From JASHVB01 sp036489395 (GTDB lineage: Bacteria; Pseudomonadota; Alphaproteobacteria; Acetobacterales; Acetobacteraceae): a stretch of 64,000 nt of DNA. A model generated the notes under the pieces. It did no database searches. It was not told the origin of the DNA and saw nothing but the letters and a program-made list of their open reading frames with translations. A program made the position numbers and the translations under genes. Shown here one piece after another: positions 1 through 9,230 of the stretch. The stretch is taken from the NCBI GenBank assembly GCA_036489395.1, contig DASXFW010000075.1, forward strand, positions 53,530 through 117,529, read 5' to 3'. Every line of letters starts with the position of its first letter. Position 1 is the first letter of the stretch.

Positions 1-1575
1 GTGCGTGTAGCCGACGGAACCCGTGTCGGCGACGATCGCCCGCACCTGGTTGTAATCGACGCCCAGCGTCTCCGCCGCCATCAGCGCCATGGATGCGCGC
101 GAGCCGCCGACGTCCGGGCTGCCCGTCGCCACCAGCACCGTGCCGTCGGCATTCACCTGCACTGTCGCGCTGGATTCGCCGCCGCCGTTGAACCAGTAGC
201 CGGACGCGACGCCGCGCCCCTGGTTCTTGCCCAGCTTTACTTTGTAAGCCGGGTGATCGAGCAGCGCCTGTAGAGTCTGCGAGTAGCCCTCATGCGCGTG
301 CTTCGGCCCGAAGATCGTGGGCGTGCCGATATGCGCCGCGTTCTTCAGCCGCATCTCCACCGGGTCCATGCCGATCTTCTTGGCGCACATGTCCAGCACG
401 CTCTCGACCGCGAAGGCGGAGATCGGCGAGCCAGGCGCGCGGTATGCCGCCGCCTTCGGCCGGTTGCTCACCACGTCGTAGCCAACCGCGCGCTGGTTCG
501 GAATGTTATACGGCGCGAACGCGCACAGGCAGCCGTTCATGACCGGCGACCCCGGGAACGCGCCCGCCTGGAACTTGAAGATGCCGTCGGCGGCAACGAT
601 CGTGCCGTCCTGCTTGACGCCGAGCTTCACCCACATCGACGCGCCAGAGGTCGGGCCGGTGCCCTTGAACACTTCGTCGCGGCCCATCATCAGCCGCACC
701 GGCCGGCCGGCCTTCTTCGACAGCAGGCAGGCGACGGGTTCGAGATACGTCACCGTCTTGCCGCCGAAGCCGCCGCCGATCTCCGCCGGATAGAATCGCA
801 GATCGCCGATCTTCGCCTGCAGGATCTGCGCCGTCAGCGCGCGCATCTGGAAATGTCCCTGGCTGGAACTCCAGACTTCGCCCTGGCCGTCGGCCTCGAT
901 CTTGGCGACGCAGGCATGCGGCTCGATATACGCCTGGTGCACCGCGGCGGTCTTGAACTCGTGCTCGATCACCACGTCGGCCGAGGCGAAGCCGGCATCC
1001 AGGTCGCCGATCTTGAATTCCAGCCGCTTGGAGATGTTCGACGGCTTCGTCGGCGCCGGCTCGACGCCGCGGGTGATCATGTCGTCGAACAGCAGCGGGG
1101 CGTCGTCGGCCATTGCGGCGTCCACGTCGATGACGTGCGGCAGCACTTCGTACTGCACGTCGATCAGCGACAACGCTTCCTCGGCGATGCTCGCGCTCAT
1201 GGCGGCGACGCCGGCGACGGCGTGGCCTTCATACAGCGTCTTCTCGCGCGCCATGATGTTGCGCGTGATGTGCCAGAAGTTCTGCGCGACCCGCTCCGGG
1301 CCGATGTATTCGAACTTCTGGTCCGGGAAATCCTTCGACGTGACGACGGCGAGCACGCCGCGCAGCGCCTCGGCCTTCGACGTGTCGATCGACAGGATGC
1401 GCGCGTGCGCGTGCGGCGAGCGCAGAATACGGCCATACAGCATGCCCGGCATCTTCAGGTCCGCGCCGTACTGCGCCCGGCCGGTCACCTTGGGAACGCC
1501 GTCGGGACGGATCGGCCGCGTGCCAACCCACTTGAAGCGCTTCACGGAGTCGCTGACGATCGCTGTATCGTTCAC
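1..1575 (-). CDS. Xanthine dehydrogenase-family molybdopterin-binding subunit (3' end outside window)
   Basis: Large, molybdenum-cofactor-binding subunit of a molybdenum hydroxylase (xanthine dehydrogenase / CO dehydrogenase superfamily). The visible 525 codons begin with a GTG preceded by a GAGGG ribosome site. They contain the N-terminal a/b hammerhead domain (about residues 20-130, with RSPHAHARI) and the Mo-pterin domain with IGGGFGGK. The active-site region reads AYRAPGSP. That matches neither the form I CO dehydrogenase motif (AYXCSFR) nor form II (AYRGAGR), so CO oxidation is not supported and an N-heterocycle or aldehyde substrate is more likely. Family members run to about 750-800 residues, so roughly a third lies beyond the window edge. 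No FAD or iron-sulphur subunit gene is visible upstream; they may lie downstream, outside the window. Confidence 0.9.
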   Translation of the reverse strand, partial: MNDTAIVSDSVKRFKWVGTRPIRPDGVPKVTGRAQYGADLKMPGMLYGRILRSPHAHARILSIDTSKAEALRGVLAVVTSKDFPDQKFEYIGPERVAQNFWHITRNIMAREKTLYEGHAVAGVAAMSASIAEEALSLIDVQYEVLPHVIDVDAAMADDAPLLFDDMITRGVEPAPTKPSNISKRLEFKIGDLDAGFASADVVIEHEFKTAAVHQAYIEPHACVAKIEADGQGEVWSSSQGHFQMRALTAQILQAKIGDLRFYPAEIGGGFGGKTVTYLEPVACLLSKKAGRPVRLMMGRDEVFKGTGPTSGASMWVKLGVKQDGTIVAADGIFKFQAGAFPGSPVMNGCLCAFAPYNIPNQRAVGYDVVSNRPKAAAYRAPGSPISAFAVESVLDMCAKKIGMDPVEMRLKNAAHIGTPTIFGPKHAHEGYSQTLQALLDHPAYKVKLGKNQGRGVASGYWFNGGGESSATVQVNADGTVLVATGSPDVGGSRASMALMAAETLGVDYNQVRAIVADTGSVGYTH

Positions 1576-1896
1576 TGCACCCTCACTTGACTGCCTGGAC
1601 TGCTCTGGTTGGGGGGCAGAGTCGCGCAGGCTGGGGGTAAAGGCAAGGGGTTGGGTGGGGAGGCAGCGGCGATGCTGCGCCGGGTGCGGGGTGGCGCGGC
1701 GGCGTATCGTCGTGTGGTCTTTCCCCAGCGGCATCGCCATGCACGGCCCCCCTGTGCCTCGTCCAAAGAGTGCGTCCAGCGGGGGCTTCGTCGAAAAGGT
1801 CGCAGCCGGTCGCCGATTTTGGCAAGAACCGTAGGCATGTAAAATAGTTCTTGCGTGGGTCAGCCTGTTGGCAGGGACGTTGGCGGGAAGTTCGGG
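1576..1896. other. Intergenic region between Mo-hydroxylase and Hint protease
   Basis: About 320 bp without a convincing gene. It should hold the promoter of the molybdenum hydroxylase, which is transcribed leftward, and the 3' end of the protease transcript. The only clear structure is an 8-bp inverted repeat, GCAAGAAC (1822-1829) and GTTCTTGC (1847-1854), with a 17-nt spacer. It is too widely spaced for a typical intrinsic terminator and has no T-run, so it could equally be a regulator site. Confidence 0.5.
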
Positions 1897-4140
1897 TTAT
1901 GCCGCGCGTGCGGCCGGGACGATGGACGCATCGATCGGGTAGGCAAGCGTATCGCCGATCAGCAATTCAACGATGGTCGGACCGTCCACGCGCGGCAGCA
2001 GCGCATCGCCGTTGGTCCAGCGCCACATCGCAGCGCCCTCACGTTCGACCGCCCACCAGCCGTCGGTCAGCCTTGGGTCGTCGAGCGCAATGTCGCTTGT
2101 CCCGCTGCTACCATGCATCACGATGCGGCGGACCATCACGCCCAGCCGGCGGCGGTCGTCGAGCCAGGGACGCGCTGCTGCTGGCGAGCCGGCGCGCGAT
2201 CGCAGCCGCAGATCGTCAGTCGGTGGTGGCAGGACGCAGGTGTAACGATGATCGCTGCTCCGGATCGCCGGGTAGCGGCACGCACCAGAAACGATGCACA
2301 GCGCCGGATCGTTCGTGGTCTGCACCGCCGACAGAGCGTGGCCGAGCGCCGCGGCGCGGGCCGCAAGCGTATTCCAGATCGGCAGGACCTGCGCAGGTTG
2401 GGTATGAAAGGGAAGACAGGACAGGCTGCCGCGCCCCTCCTCCGCGTCGGTGCGATTCAGTCGGGGATGCAGCATCAATGGCGCATCGGCATTCTGGAAC
2501 ATGCCGCGATTGCCGGTGTCGAGGTAGCTTTCCGCTTCCAGGCCTTCGGCCAGCAGCAGATCGTGCTGGTCCAGCTCGACATGAAAATAATGGATGCGCG
2601 GCCAGCCGGGTTCCTGCCGGATCGTCGCGCCGTTAACGAGCAGACGGATCGGGATCAGCACGTCACCGATGGCGACGGCATGATCGGGCGACAGCAGCAG
2701 ATCTCGCTGTGGTTGGCTGGGTGCGAAGGCATGGGCGGCAATGCGAATGGGCCAGACCTGTTGCGGATCCGGATGACGACGGCAATCGATCTCGCGTTGG
2801 CCGATCCATCTTATGGGCGACGGGCCGTTGAAACGCGTGTGCACGATATGGCCGATCGCCAGGTCTTCCACTGCGAGGTCGCCGCGGGTGCCGCGGATCC
2901 GGGTGCCGGCTGCGTAGCAGGCAGCAGCGACGTCGTAGCCGAGTGCGTTCAACAACTGCAGGTCAATAGCCGAGACGGTGTCCGCCACGCCCATGCTGGC
3001 GCCGGCGTCATACGAATCGGCCGTTACGCTGCTGGCCCAATCGCCCGGGTCGCCGCCGTTGCCGCCCTGGTTGGAGGGAAGCGAGTCATTGAGTGCGGCA
3101 GTCGTCGCACCGGTGGTGCCATCGTCGAACGAGATATAGCTGTTCTTCCCCGACGCATAGTCGTGCGTTCCGGCGCCGTCGAAACGCAACAGGTCCATCG
3201 GGGAGTAGAGCCCGGCCCCTTCTGTGGTTCCAAGCAGGTCAACGCGCCCCATGACCTCGGAGATTTCGTGCTCCAGGGCGCCGATGGCGTCGTACTCGCC
3301 GGGTACCGCACGATTGTTCGGATCGAAGGTGAATGGTGCGGTGTTGCTAAGTCCGATAAAGCCGATGACCGTTACGTTGTGCCCGATCGTCCCTATACCC
3401 AGCGCGATGGCTTCGCTCAGTGCAACGTCCCAACCCGTACCGCCGCTTTCCGGGTCGGTGGCCGGCAGCTCGCCGTCAAGCGCCGGGTCGTGCGCTTCCA
3501 TCGCCGCAACCAGGCTGCCGTAATTAACGGCGGTTTCATCAGTGACGGTGAGGTTTTTCGTTCCCGGAGTGCTCTGGCTGATCGCTCCAGGTGCAAGTGT
3601 CCCGTTATCCTCTTCGCCCCATCCGAAGTCGATCGCGACCGTCATGGTGTTTTTTATTTCTGCTTCGTAAAATGACACCGCGACGCTTATCGCGCTCGTA
3701 ATCGATCCCCACAGCGCGTTATTGGTGGTCTCGAGAGTGCTGATACTGCTGTCGTAGTTGATGACAATGTCGAAGGCGGGCCCCTTTGCTTGCGACTGTA
3801 TGCCCTGGACGGGTTCGACGGTCCCAGCGTCGCTGCTCGGCTGGCTGTCATCGGCCGTACCGCCGGTTGTGACAGTGCCGGCCTCCTGGTGGCTCGCCGA
3901 TGTGGCGGCAATCGGCACCAGTGGCGGGGTGAATCCCGGAAACGGATACGCTCCGCCGATGCCTCCGATTTCACCCCATGAGTTACCCGACCAGCCGGAC
4001 CCGGCGAAGTCGATCGTGCCGCCGTTATGCAGGTGATCGCGACCGTTGCTGCGGTCTTCTGGTTCGAATGGCAACGCCCGGCCTCCACATAGGACCGCAG
4101 AACCGGCCCGTCTGGCTGCCGAATCCGGTCTAAAGATCAC
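1897..4140 (-). CDS. NF038122-type metalloprotease fused to a Hint domain
   Basis: A 747-residue protein with two recognisable parts. Residues about 120-405 form a metalloprotease-like domain with the zinc-site signature HEISE (His291, Glu292, Ser294, Glu295) followed by VMGR, and a conserved DLLRF segment near 317. Residues from Cys408 onward form a Hedgehog/intein (Hint) domain starting CYAAGTRI, with the later block LLLSPDHAV; Hint domains of this kind cleave or splice autocatalytically at the leading Cys. The C-terminal 190 residues resemble the variable tail of Hint proteins common in Acetobacteraceae. No classical N-terminal signal peptide is evident, so export, if any, probably uses another route such as type I secretion. 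The GTG start lacks a strong ribosome site; a different start cannot be excluded. The substrate is unknown. Confidence 0.82.
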   Translation of the reverse strand: MIFRPDSAARRAGSAVLCGGRALPFEPEDRSNGRDHLHNGGTIDFAGSGWSGNSWGEIGGIGGAYPFPGFTPPLVPIAATSASHQEAGTVTTGGTADDSQPSSDAGTVEPVQGIQSQAKGPAFDIVINYDSSISTLETTNNALWGSITSAISVAVSFYEAEIKNTMTVAIDFGWGEEDNGTLAPGAISQSTPGTKNLTVTDETAVNYGSLVAAMEAHDPALDGELPATDPESGGTGWDVALSEAIALGIGTIGHNVTVIGFIGLSNTAPFTFDPNNRAVPGEYDAIGALEHEISEVMGRVDLLGTTEGAGLYSPMDLLRFDGAGTHDYASGKNSYISFDDGTTGATTAALNDSLPSNQGGNGGDPGDWASSVTADSYDAGASMGVADTVSAIDLQLLNALGYDVAAACYAAGTRIRGTRGDLAVEDLAIGHIVHTRFNGPSPIRWIGQREIDCRRHPDPQQVWPIRIAAHAFAPSQPQRDLLLSPDHAVAIGDVLIPIRLLVNGATIRQEPGWPRIHYFHVELDQHDLLLAEGLEAESYLDTGNRGMFQNADAPLMLHPRLNRTDAEEGRGSLSCLPFHTQPAQVLPIWNTLAARAAALGHALSAVQTTNDPALCIVSGACRYPAIRSSDHRYTCVLPPPTDDLRLRSRAGSPAAARPWLDDRRRLGVMVRRIVMHGSSGTSDIALDDPRLTDGWWAVEREGAAMWRWTNGDALLPRVDGPTIVELLIGDTLAYPIDASIVPAARAA

Positions 4141-4378
4141 ATAACCGTATCACAGTCCGCGGCAATCCGCATCCCTGCTACGCGAACCTGGACGGTTCCG
4201 TTCGCTCGAAAAAAACCGTGTCGGAGAAACAGCCAATGCGCGAGTTCCGGTCGGTTTGCACAACTTGGGCCGCGGTGACACGGTTCCGTCACGCCCCGTG
4301 GTGCCAAATCCCGCGGCTTCCTCTACCCTTCCCGCCGACACACCGGCAACGCGCCGCAGCATCCGGAGGAACCGGTCC

Positions 4379-5599
<1,221 letters not shown>

Positions 5600-5620
5600 G
5601 CCGAGGACGACGGCGCGCCG

Positions 5621-5833
5621 TCAGCCGACCTTGCGGGTGCGGCGGCGCTTCTGTTTGTCGATCAGCGCAAGAGTTGCGGCGATGTCGGCTTCGGTGGTGA
5701 CCGGCCGCAGCTCCGTATCGTCCGGATGACGCTTGCCCACGCGCTTAGGGTCATAGCGTCCCCTGTTCGGGTCGTTCATATCGACCCAAACGAGATTCTC
5801 ATCGCATAAGCCGGTACCAGATTTCTCTTTCAT
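5621..5833 (-). CDS. Putative antitoxin of BrnT-like pair
   Basis: A 70-residue basic protein whose start lies inside the 3' end of the BrnT-like gene (35-nt overlap), the usual toxin-first BrnTA arrangement. The C-terminus is strongly basic (KQKRRRTRKVG). I see no clear ribbon-helix-helix motif, so assignment as antitoxin rests on position and size. It converges on the DUF3500 gene, and a 14-bp perfect palindrome (GACGGCGCGCCGTC, 5609-5622) separates the two stop codons and may serve as a shared transcript end. Confidence 0.55.
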   Translation of the reverse strand: MKEKSGTGLCDENLVWVDMNDPNRGRYDPKRVGKRHPDDTELRPVTTEADIAATLALIDKQKRRRTRKVG

Positions 5834-6113
5834 GATATTCCGCATTCCAGGCAGTGATAAGGTGGCATGCCCTGCCGGACCGAGTATAGACCACCACGTA
5901 GAGTTCGCCCAGCACTTCTCCGATAACGTGGTATCGTGTCTCTGAATACGATCGTGTGTCCTCCCGTTCGAGAACATACGCGGGGAACATGCGGGCGATG
6001 TGGCCAAGATCGAACCCGCGCCAGGCGAATACCTCCTCGCTCTTGCGCGGGTTGAATCCGATTCGGTCGAACGTCCGATAGACGACGCGGAACGGTCGTG
6101 GCGGTGGCGGCAT
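5799..6113 (-). CDS. BrnT family toxin-like protein
   Basis: A 104-residue protein resembling BrnT ribonuclease toxins. It shows the family pattern of an N-terminal NPRKSEEVFAWRGFD block (equivalent to the Asn-x-x-Lys-His-Gly-Ile region), a central RYHVIGEVLGELYVVVYT beta-hairpin block, and a C-terminal ITAWNAEYHERE block matching the ISAR.A...E.. motif. BrnT toxins are RelE-fold mRNA ribonucleases neutralised by BrnA. The ATG at 6113 with GGAG just upstream is preferred to the in-frame ATG at 6185, since the extra 24 residues have no family match. The family's usual His in the first block is replaced here (FAWRGFD), so activity is uncertain. Confidence 0.65.
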   Translation of the reverse strand: MPPPPRPFRVVYRTFDRIGFNPRKSEEVFAWRGFDLGHIARMFPAYVLEREDTRSYSETRYHVIGEVLGELYVVVYTRSGRACHLITAWNAEYHEREIWYRLMR

Positions 6114-6192
6114 CCGCTCCGTATCGCACCGTCTCCTTGCCAATCCGCTAACACCAGGCGCCGAAAGTCTTGACGCATGCGGCATCGATGCT

Positions 6193-6279
6193 CCCCGTCA
6201 TGGCCGGGCTTGACCCGGCCATCTACCCCCGGTCGATCGTGCGTGGATGGCCGGGTCAAGCCCGGCCATGACGGTGGGG
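6193..6279. repeat. Extragenic palindrome, family A copy 1
   Basis: Two nearly perfect inverted arms, GTCATGGCCGGGCTTGACCC and its complement, separated by a short variable loop. The same arm sequence recurs at 33961-34079 and 46906-47028. It lies between the BrnT-like gene and the isomerase gene. Confidence 0.85.
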
Positions 6280-6398
6280 CGCGATGCCGGCGCCACCGGA
6301 TAGCGAGTCGGTACTTTCGGCTCCTGGTATAACACCCGGTGCCTTGCCGCCGACGCCGGCCTCCCGCAGGATCGCCGCCGCAACCGGGGGAACGCCGC

Positions 6399-7004
6399 AT
6401 GGGCCTGCACATCGACTACTACGTGTCGCTGAACTCGCCGTGGACCCACATGGGCAGCGCGCGCATCGAGGCAATGGCCATCGCGAACAACGCCACCATG
6501 CGCATCTGGCCGGTCGATTTCGGCACCGTGTTCGCCGGTTCCGGCGGATTGCCGCTGCCGCGCCGGTCGTCGCAGCGCCAGGCCTATCGCCTGATGGAGC
6601 TGCGGCGCTGGCGCGAGCACCTCAGCATCCCCATCAACATCGAGCCGAAGCACTTCCCCGCGAACGAATCGTTATCCGCGCCGTGCATCATCGCGGTGCG
6701 CGAGACGATCGGCGAGCAGCCTGCGATCAAGCTGGCGCATCGCGTGCTGAAGGCGGTGTGGCAGAACGAGCTGAACCCCGGCGATCCCGCGGTGCTGGCG
6801 GTGTTGATCAAGGACGTGGGCCTCGATCCCGACGCGGTGATGCAACTGGGCGCCGACCCGAAATGGACCGAGATGCGCAAGCGCGACACCCAGGCGGCGC
6901 TCGATCGCGGCGTGTTCGGCGCGCCGAGCTATGTGATCGGCGACGAGGTCTTCTGGGGCCAGGACCGGCTCGAATTCGTGCAGCGCCGCCTGGCGCGCGG
7001 CTGA
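6399..7004 (+). CDS. DsbA-family protein, 2-hydroxychromene-2-carboxylate isomerase-like
   Basis: A 201-residue thioredoxin-fold protein of the HCCA isomerase / GST-kappa group. The N-terminus YVSLNSPWTHMGSARIEAMA fits the family's S-P-x-x-x-x motif in which Ser replaces the catalytic Cys. A C-terminal FGAPSYVIGDEVFWGQDRL block is typical. Family members isomerise aromatic breakdown intermediates using glutathione. ATG chosen after GGGGGAA. The next gene starts 5 bp after the stop, so it heads a four-gene unit with a luciferase-like oxidoreductase and two acyl-CoA dehydrogenases. This suggests a role in catabolism of a cyclic or aromatic acid through CoA thioesters, though the substrate cannot be read from sequence. 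Confidence 0.82.
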   Translation: MGLHIDYYVSLNSPWTHMGSARIEAMAIANNATMRIWPVDFGTVFAGSGGLPLPRRSSQRQAYRLMELRRWREHLSIPINIEPKHFPANESLSAPCIIAVRETIGEQPAIKLAHRVLKAVWQNELNPGDPAVLAVLIKDVGLDPDAVMQLGADPKWTEMRKRDTQAALDRGVFGAPSYVIGDEVFWGQDRLEFVQRRLARG

Positions 7005-7009
7005 CCTCC

Positions 7010-8062
7010 ATGCGCGTATTCACCATCCTGCCGCAGCGTCATTGGACGGACGTCGCAGCGGCCGCACGCGATGCCGAGGCGGTCGGGTTCGACGCGGTGA
7101 TGACGGTCGAACTGAACCATGATTGGTACGCGCCGCTGGCTTTCGCGGCGCTGGGAACGCAGCGCGTCGAACTCACCCCGTCCGTTGCGGTCGCGTTCCC
7201 GCGCAGCCCGACCGTGCTGGCGCAGCAGGCCTGGGACCTGCACGCCAATTCCGGCGGCCGGTGCGTGCTGGGGTTAGGCAGCCAGGTGAAAGGCCATAAC
7301 GAACGCCGCTTCGGAATTGCGTGGACCCCGCCGGCCCCGCGGCTGCGCGATTACGTGCGTGCGCTGCGTGCGGTGTGGCGTTGTTGGGAAACCCGCGGGC
7401 GGCTGAACTTCGACAGTCCGAACTATAAATTGACGCTGATGACGCCGGATTTCTCGCCGGAGCCGACGGGACTGCCGATGGTGCCGGTGACCATTGCCGC
7501 GGTGGGCGAGGGGATGCTGCGCGTCGCCGGCCAGGTGGCGGATGGGGTGAGGCTGCATCCGCTGTGCTCGCGCCTTTATCTGGAGCAGGTTTGTCTGCCT
7601 AACATCATGGAGGGCATGCGCCGGTCCGGCCGCAATCGCGCGCATTTCGACGTGCATGGCGGCGGGTTCATCGCCACCGGTCCCGACGAAGCTGCCGTGG
7701 CGAAGGCGATGGAGGCCGTACGCCGGCGCATCGGCTTCTATGGCTCCACGCGCACCTATCTGCCGATCCTGGCGCTGCACGGCCTGGAAGACCTCGGCAT
7801 GAAGCTGCATCGCATGTCGGTGGAAGGCCGCTGGGATGCGATGGCAGCGGAAGTGTCCGACGACGCGGTGCGCATGTTTGCCGCCTGCGGCACGTTCGAC
7901 GAACTGCCGCGCGCGATCGAACAGCGGTTCGGCGGTGCGGCGGATTCGATCGATCTGCATTTCCCAGCCGAAACGCCGCTGGAACTGCAACGCGAATTGC
8001 TGACCGACATCCGTCGCATCCCCCACACCTTCGCGGGTTTCGACACGAACTGGCAGGAGTAA
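7010..8062 (+). CDS. LLM-class flavin-dependent oxidoreductase (TIGR03617-like)
   Basis: A 350-residue TIM-barrel oxidoreductase of the bacterial luciferase-like superfamily. Recognisable blocks are the N-terminal ARDAEAVGFDAVMTVE, RVELTPSVAVAFPRSP, and GRCVLGLGSQVKGHNERRFG; the last matches the TIGR03617 subfamily pattern. Such enzymes use FMN or F420; the cofactor here is undetermined and many alphaproteobacteria lack F420. The start is 5 bp after the isomerase stop and the stop is 4 bp before the acyl-CoA dehydrogenase start, so it is almost certainly co-transcribed with both. Confidence 0.87.
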   Translation: MRVFTILPQRHWTDVAAAARDAEAVGFDAVMTVELNHDWYAPLAFAALGTQRVELTPSVAVAFPRSPTVLAQQAWDLHANSGGRCVLGLGSQVKGHNERRFGIAWTPPAPRLRDYVRALRAVWRCWETRGRLNFDSPNYKLTLMTPDFSPEPTGLPMVPVTIAAVGEGMLRVAGQVADGVRLHPLCSRLYLEQVCLPNIMEGMRRSGRNRAHFDVHGGGFIATGPDEAAVAKAMEAVRRRIGFYGSTRTYLPILALHGLEDLGMKLHRMSVEGRWDAMAAEVSDDAVRMFAACGTFDELPRAIEQRFGGAADSIDLHFPAETPLELQRELLTDIRRIPHTFAGFDTNWQE

Positions 8063-8066
8063 TCCG

Positions 8067-9215
8067 ATGGCTGCTCCCATGTTCCGCTTCGATCCGGTGC
8101 AACTGCCGCCGGAAGCTGTCGCGCTGCGTCACGAGGTGCGTGCGTTCATCAAGCAGCACGAGAACCTGATGGGATTCTCCCGCGGCGAGTTCAACCGCGA
8201 CTTCAGCCGCGCGATGGGCAAGCGGGGCTGGATCGGCATGACCTGGCCGACGCAATACGGCGGCCACGAACGCAGCAGCTTCGAACGTTACGTGGTGATC
8301 GAGGAAATGCTGGTCGCCGGCGCGCCGCTGTCTGCACACTACACCGGCGACCGGCAAAGCGGCCCGAACCTCCTGCGCTTCGGTACCGAGGAGCAAAAGC
8401 AGTTCTTCCTGCCAAAGATCGCCGCCGGGGAGCTGACGTTCTGCATCGGCATGAGCGAACCAAATTCCGGTTCGGACCTTGCCGGCACGCGCACCCGCGC
8501 CGTGAAGGTCGATGGCGGTTACAAGATCAACGGCAGCAAGCTCTGGACCTCCAACGCGCACCGTGCCGACTATGCCATCCTGTTCTGCAAGATGGCGCAG
8601 GAGAACCAGCAGGAGGTCGATCGCCATGCCGGCGCCACGCAATTCCTGCTGCCGCTGAAATCCCCCGGCATCGAGGTCCGCCCCGTGCGCAATCTGCTCG
8701 GCGAGCACCACTTCAACGAAATCTTCCTGACCGACGTGTTCGTTCCGGACTGGCTGCTGCTGGGCAAGGAAGGCAACGGCTGGAATCAGGTCACCAGCGA
8801 ACTCGCATTCGAACGCAGCGCGCCGGACCGCTTCCTGGTGTTGTTCCAGATGCTGCGCGAGATGGTGCGCATGGCCGGTCCGACGCCCGACCGCGCCACG
8901 GCCGCCGCGCTGGGCAAGCTGATCGCGCAGCTTGCCACGTTGCGCAGCATGTCGCTGTCGATCGCGGGGATGTTGCAGGAGGGACTGCAGCCGAACAACG
9001 AATCGGCGGTGGTGAAAGATCTGGGGACGCGGTACGAGCAGGATATTCCGGTGGTGGCGCGGCAGTTGTTTCCAACGGAACCGGAGCTGGATGCCGTGGA
9101 GACCTACGTGTCGATGATCGCGCGCAGCACGATGAATGCGCCGCGGTTTTCGATCCAGGGTGGCACTCGTGAAATCCTGCGTGGCATCATCGCCCGCGGC
9201 CTCGGGCTGCGTTGA
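8067..9215 (+). CDS. Acyl-CoA dehydrogenase
   Basis: A 382-residue flavoprotein that introduces an alpha-beta double bond into an acyl-CoA. It contains the FAD/acyl-binding block GMSEPNSGSDLAGTRTRA, the middle beta-domain GYKINGSKLWTSNAHRADY, and the C-terminal IQGGTREILRGIIARGLGLR. It starts 4 bp after the luciferase-like gene and is followed 15 bp later by a second acyl-CoA dehydrogenase. Such adjacent pairs can form a heteromeric enzyme in which only one chain carries the catalytic Glu, as in some steroid and terpenoid pathways. Confidence 0.9.
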   Translation: MAAPMFRFDPVQLPPEAVALRHEVRAFIKQHENLMGFSRGEFNRDFSRAMGKRGWIGMTWPTQYGGHERSSFERYVVIEEMLVAGAPLSAHYTGDRQSGPNLLRFGTEEQKQFFLPKIAAGELTFCIGMSEPNSGSDLAGTRTRAVKVDGGYKINGSKLWTSNAHRADYAILFCKMAQENQQEVDRHAGATQFLLPLKSPGIEVRPVRNLLGEHHFNEIFLTDVFVPDWLLLGKEGNGWNQVTSELAFERSAPDRFLVLFQMLREMVRMAGPTPDRATAAALGKLIAQLATLRSMSLSIAGMLQEGLQPNNESAVVKDLGTRYEQDIPVVARQLFPTEPELDAVETYVSMIARSTMNAPRFSIQGGTREILRGIIARGLGLR

Positions 9216-9230
9216 AGGAGGGCCCGCATC

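Noticed and set aside
1..1575. Carbon monoxide dehydrogenase large subunit (CoxL)
   Set aside because: The active-site loop AYRAPGSP matches neither the form I nor the form II CoxL motif.
1855..3675. 606-residue open frame on the plus strand opposite the Hint protease
   Set aside because: No recognisable motif, and the opposite strand has the zinc-site and Hint signatures.
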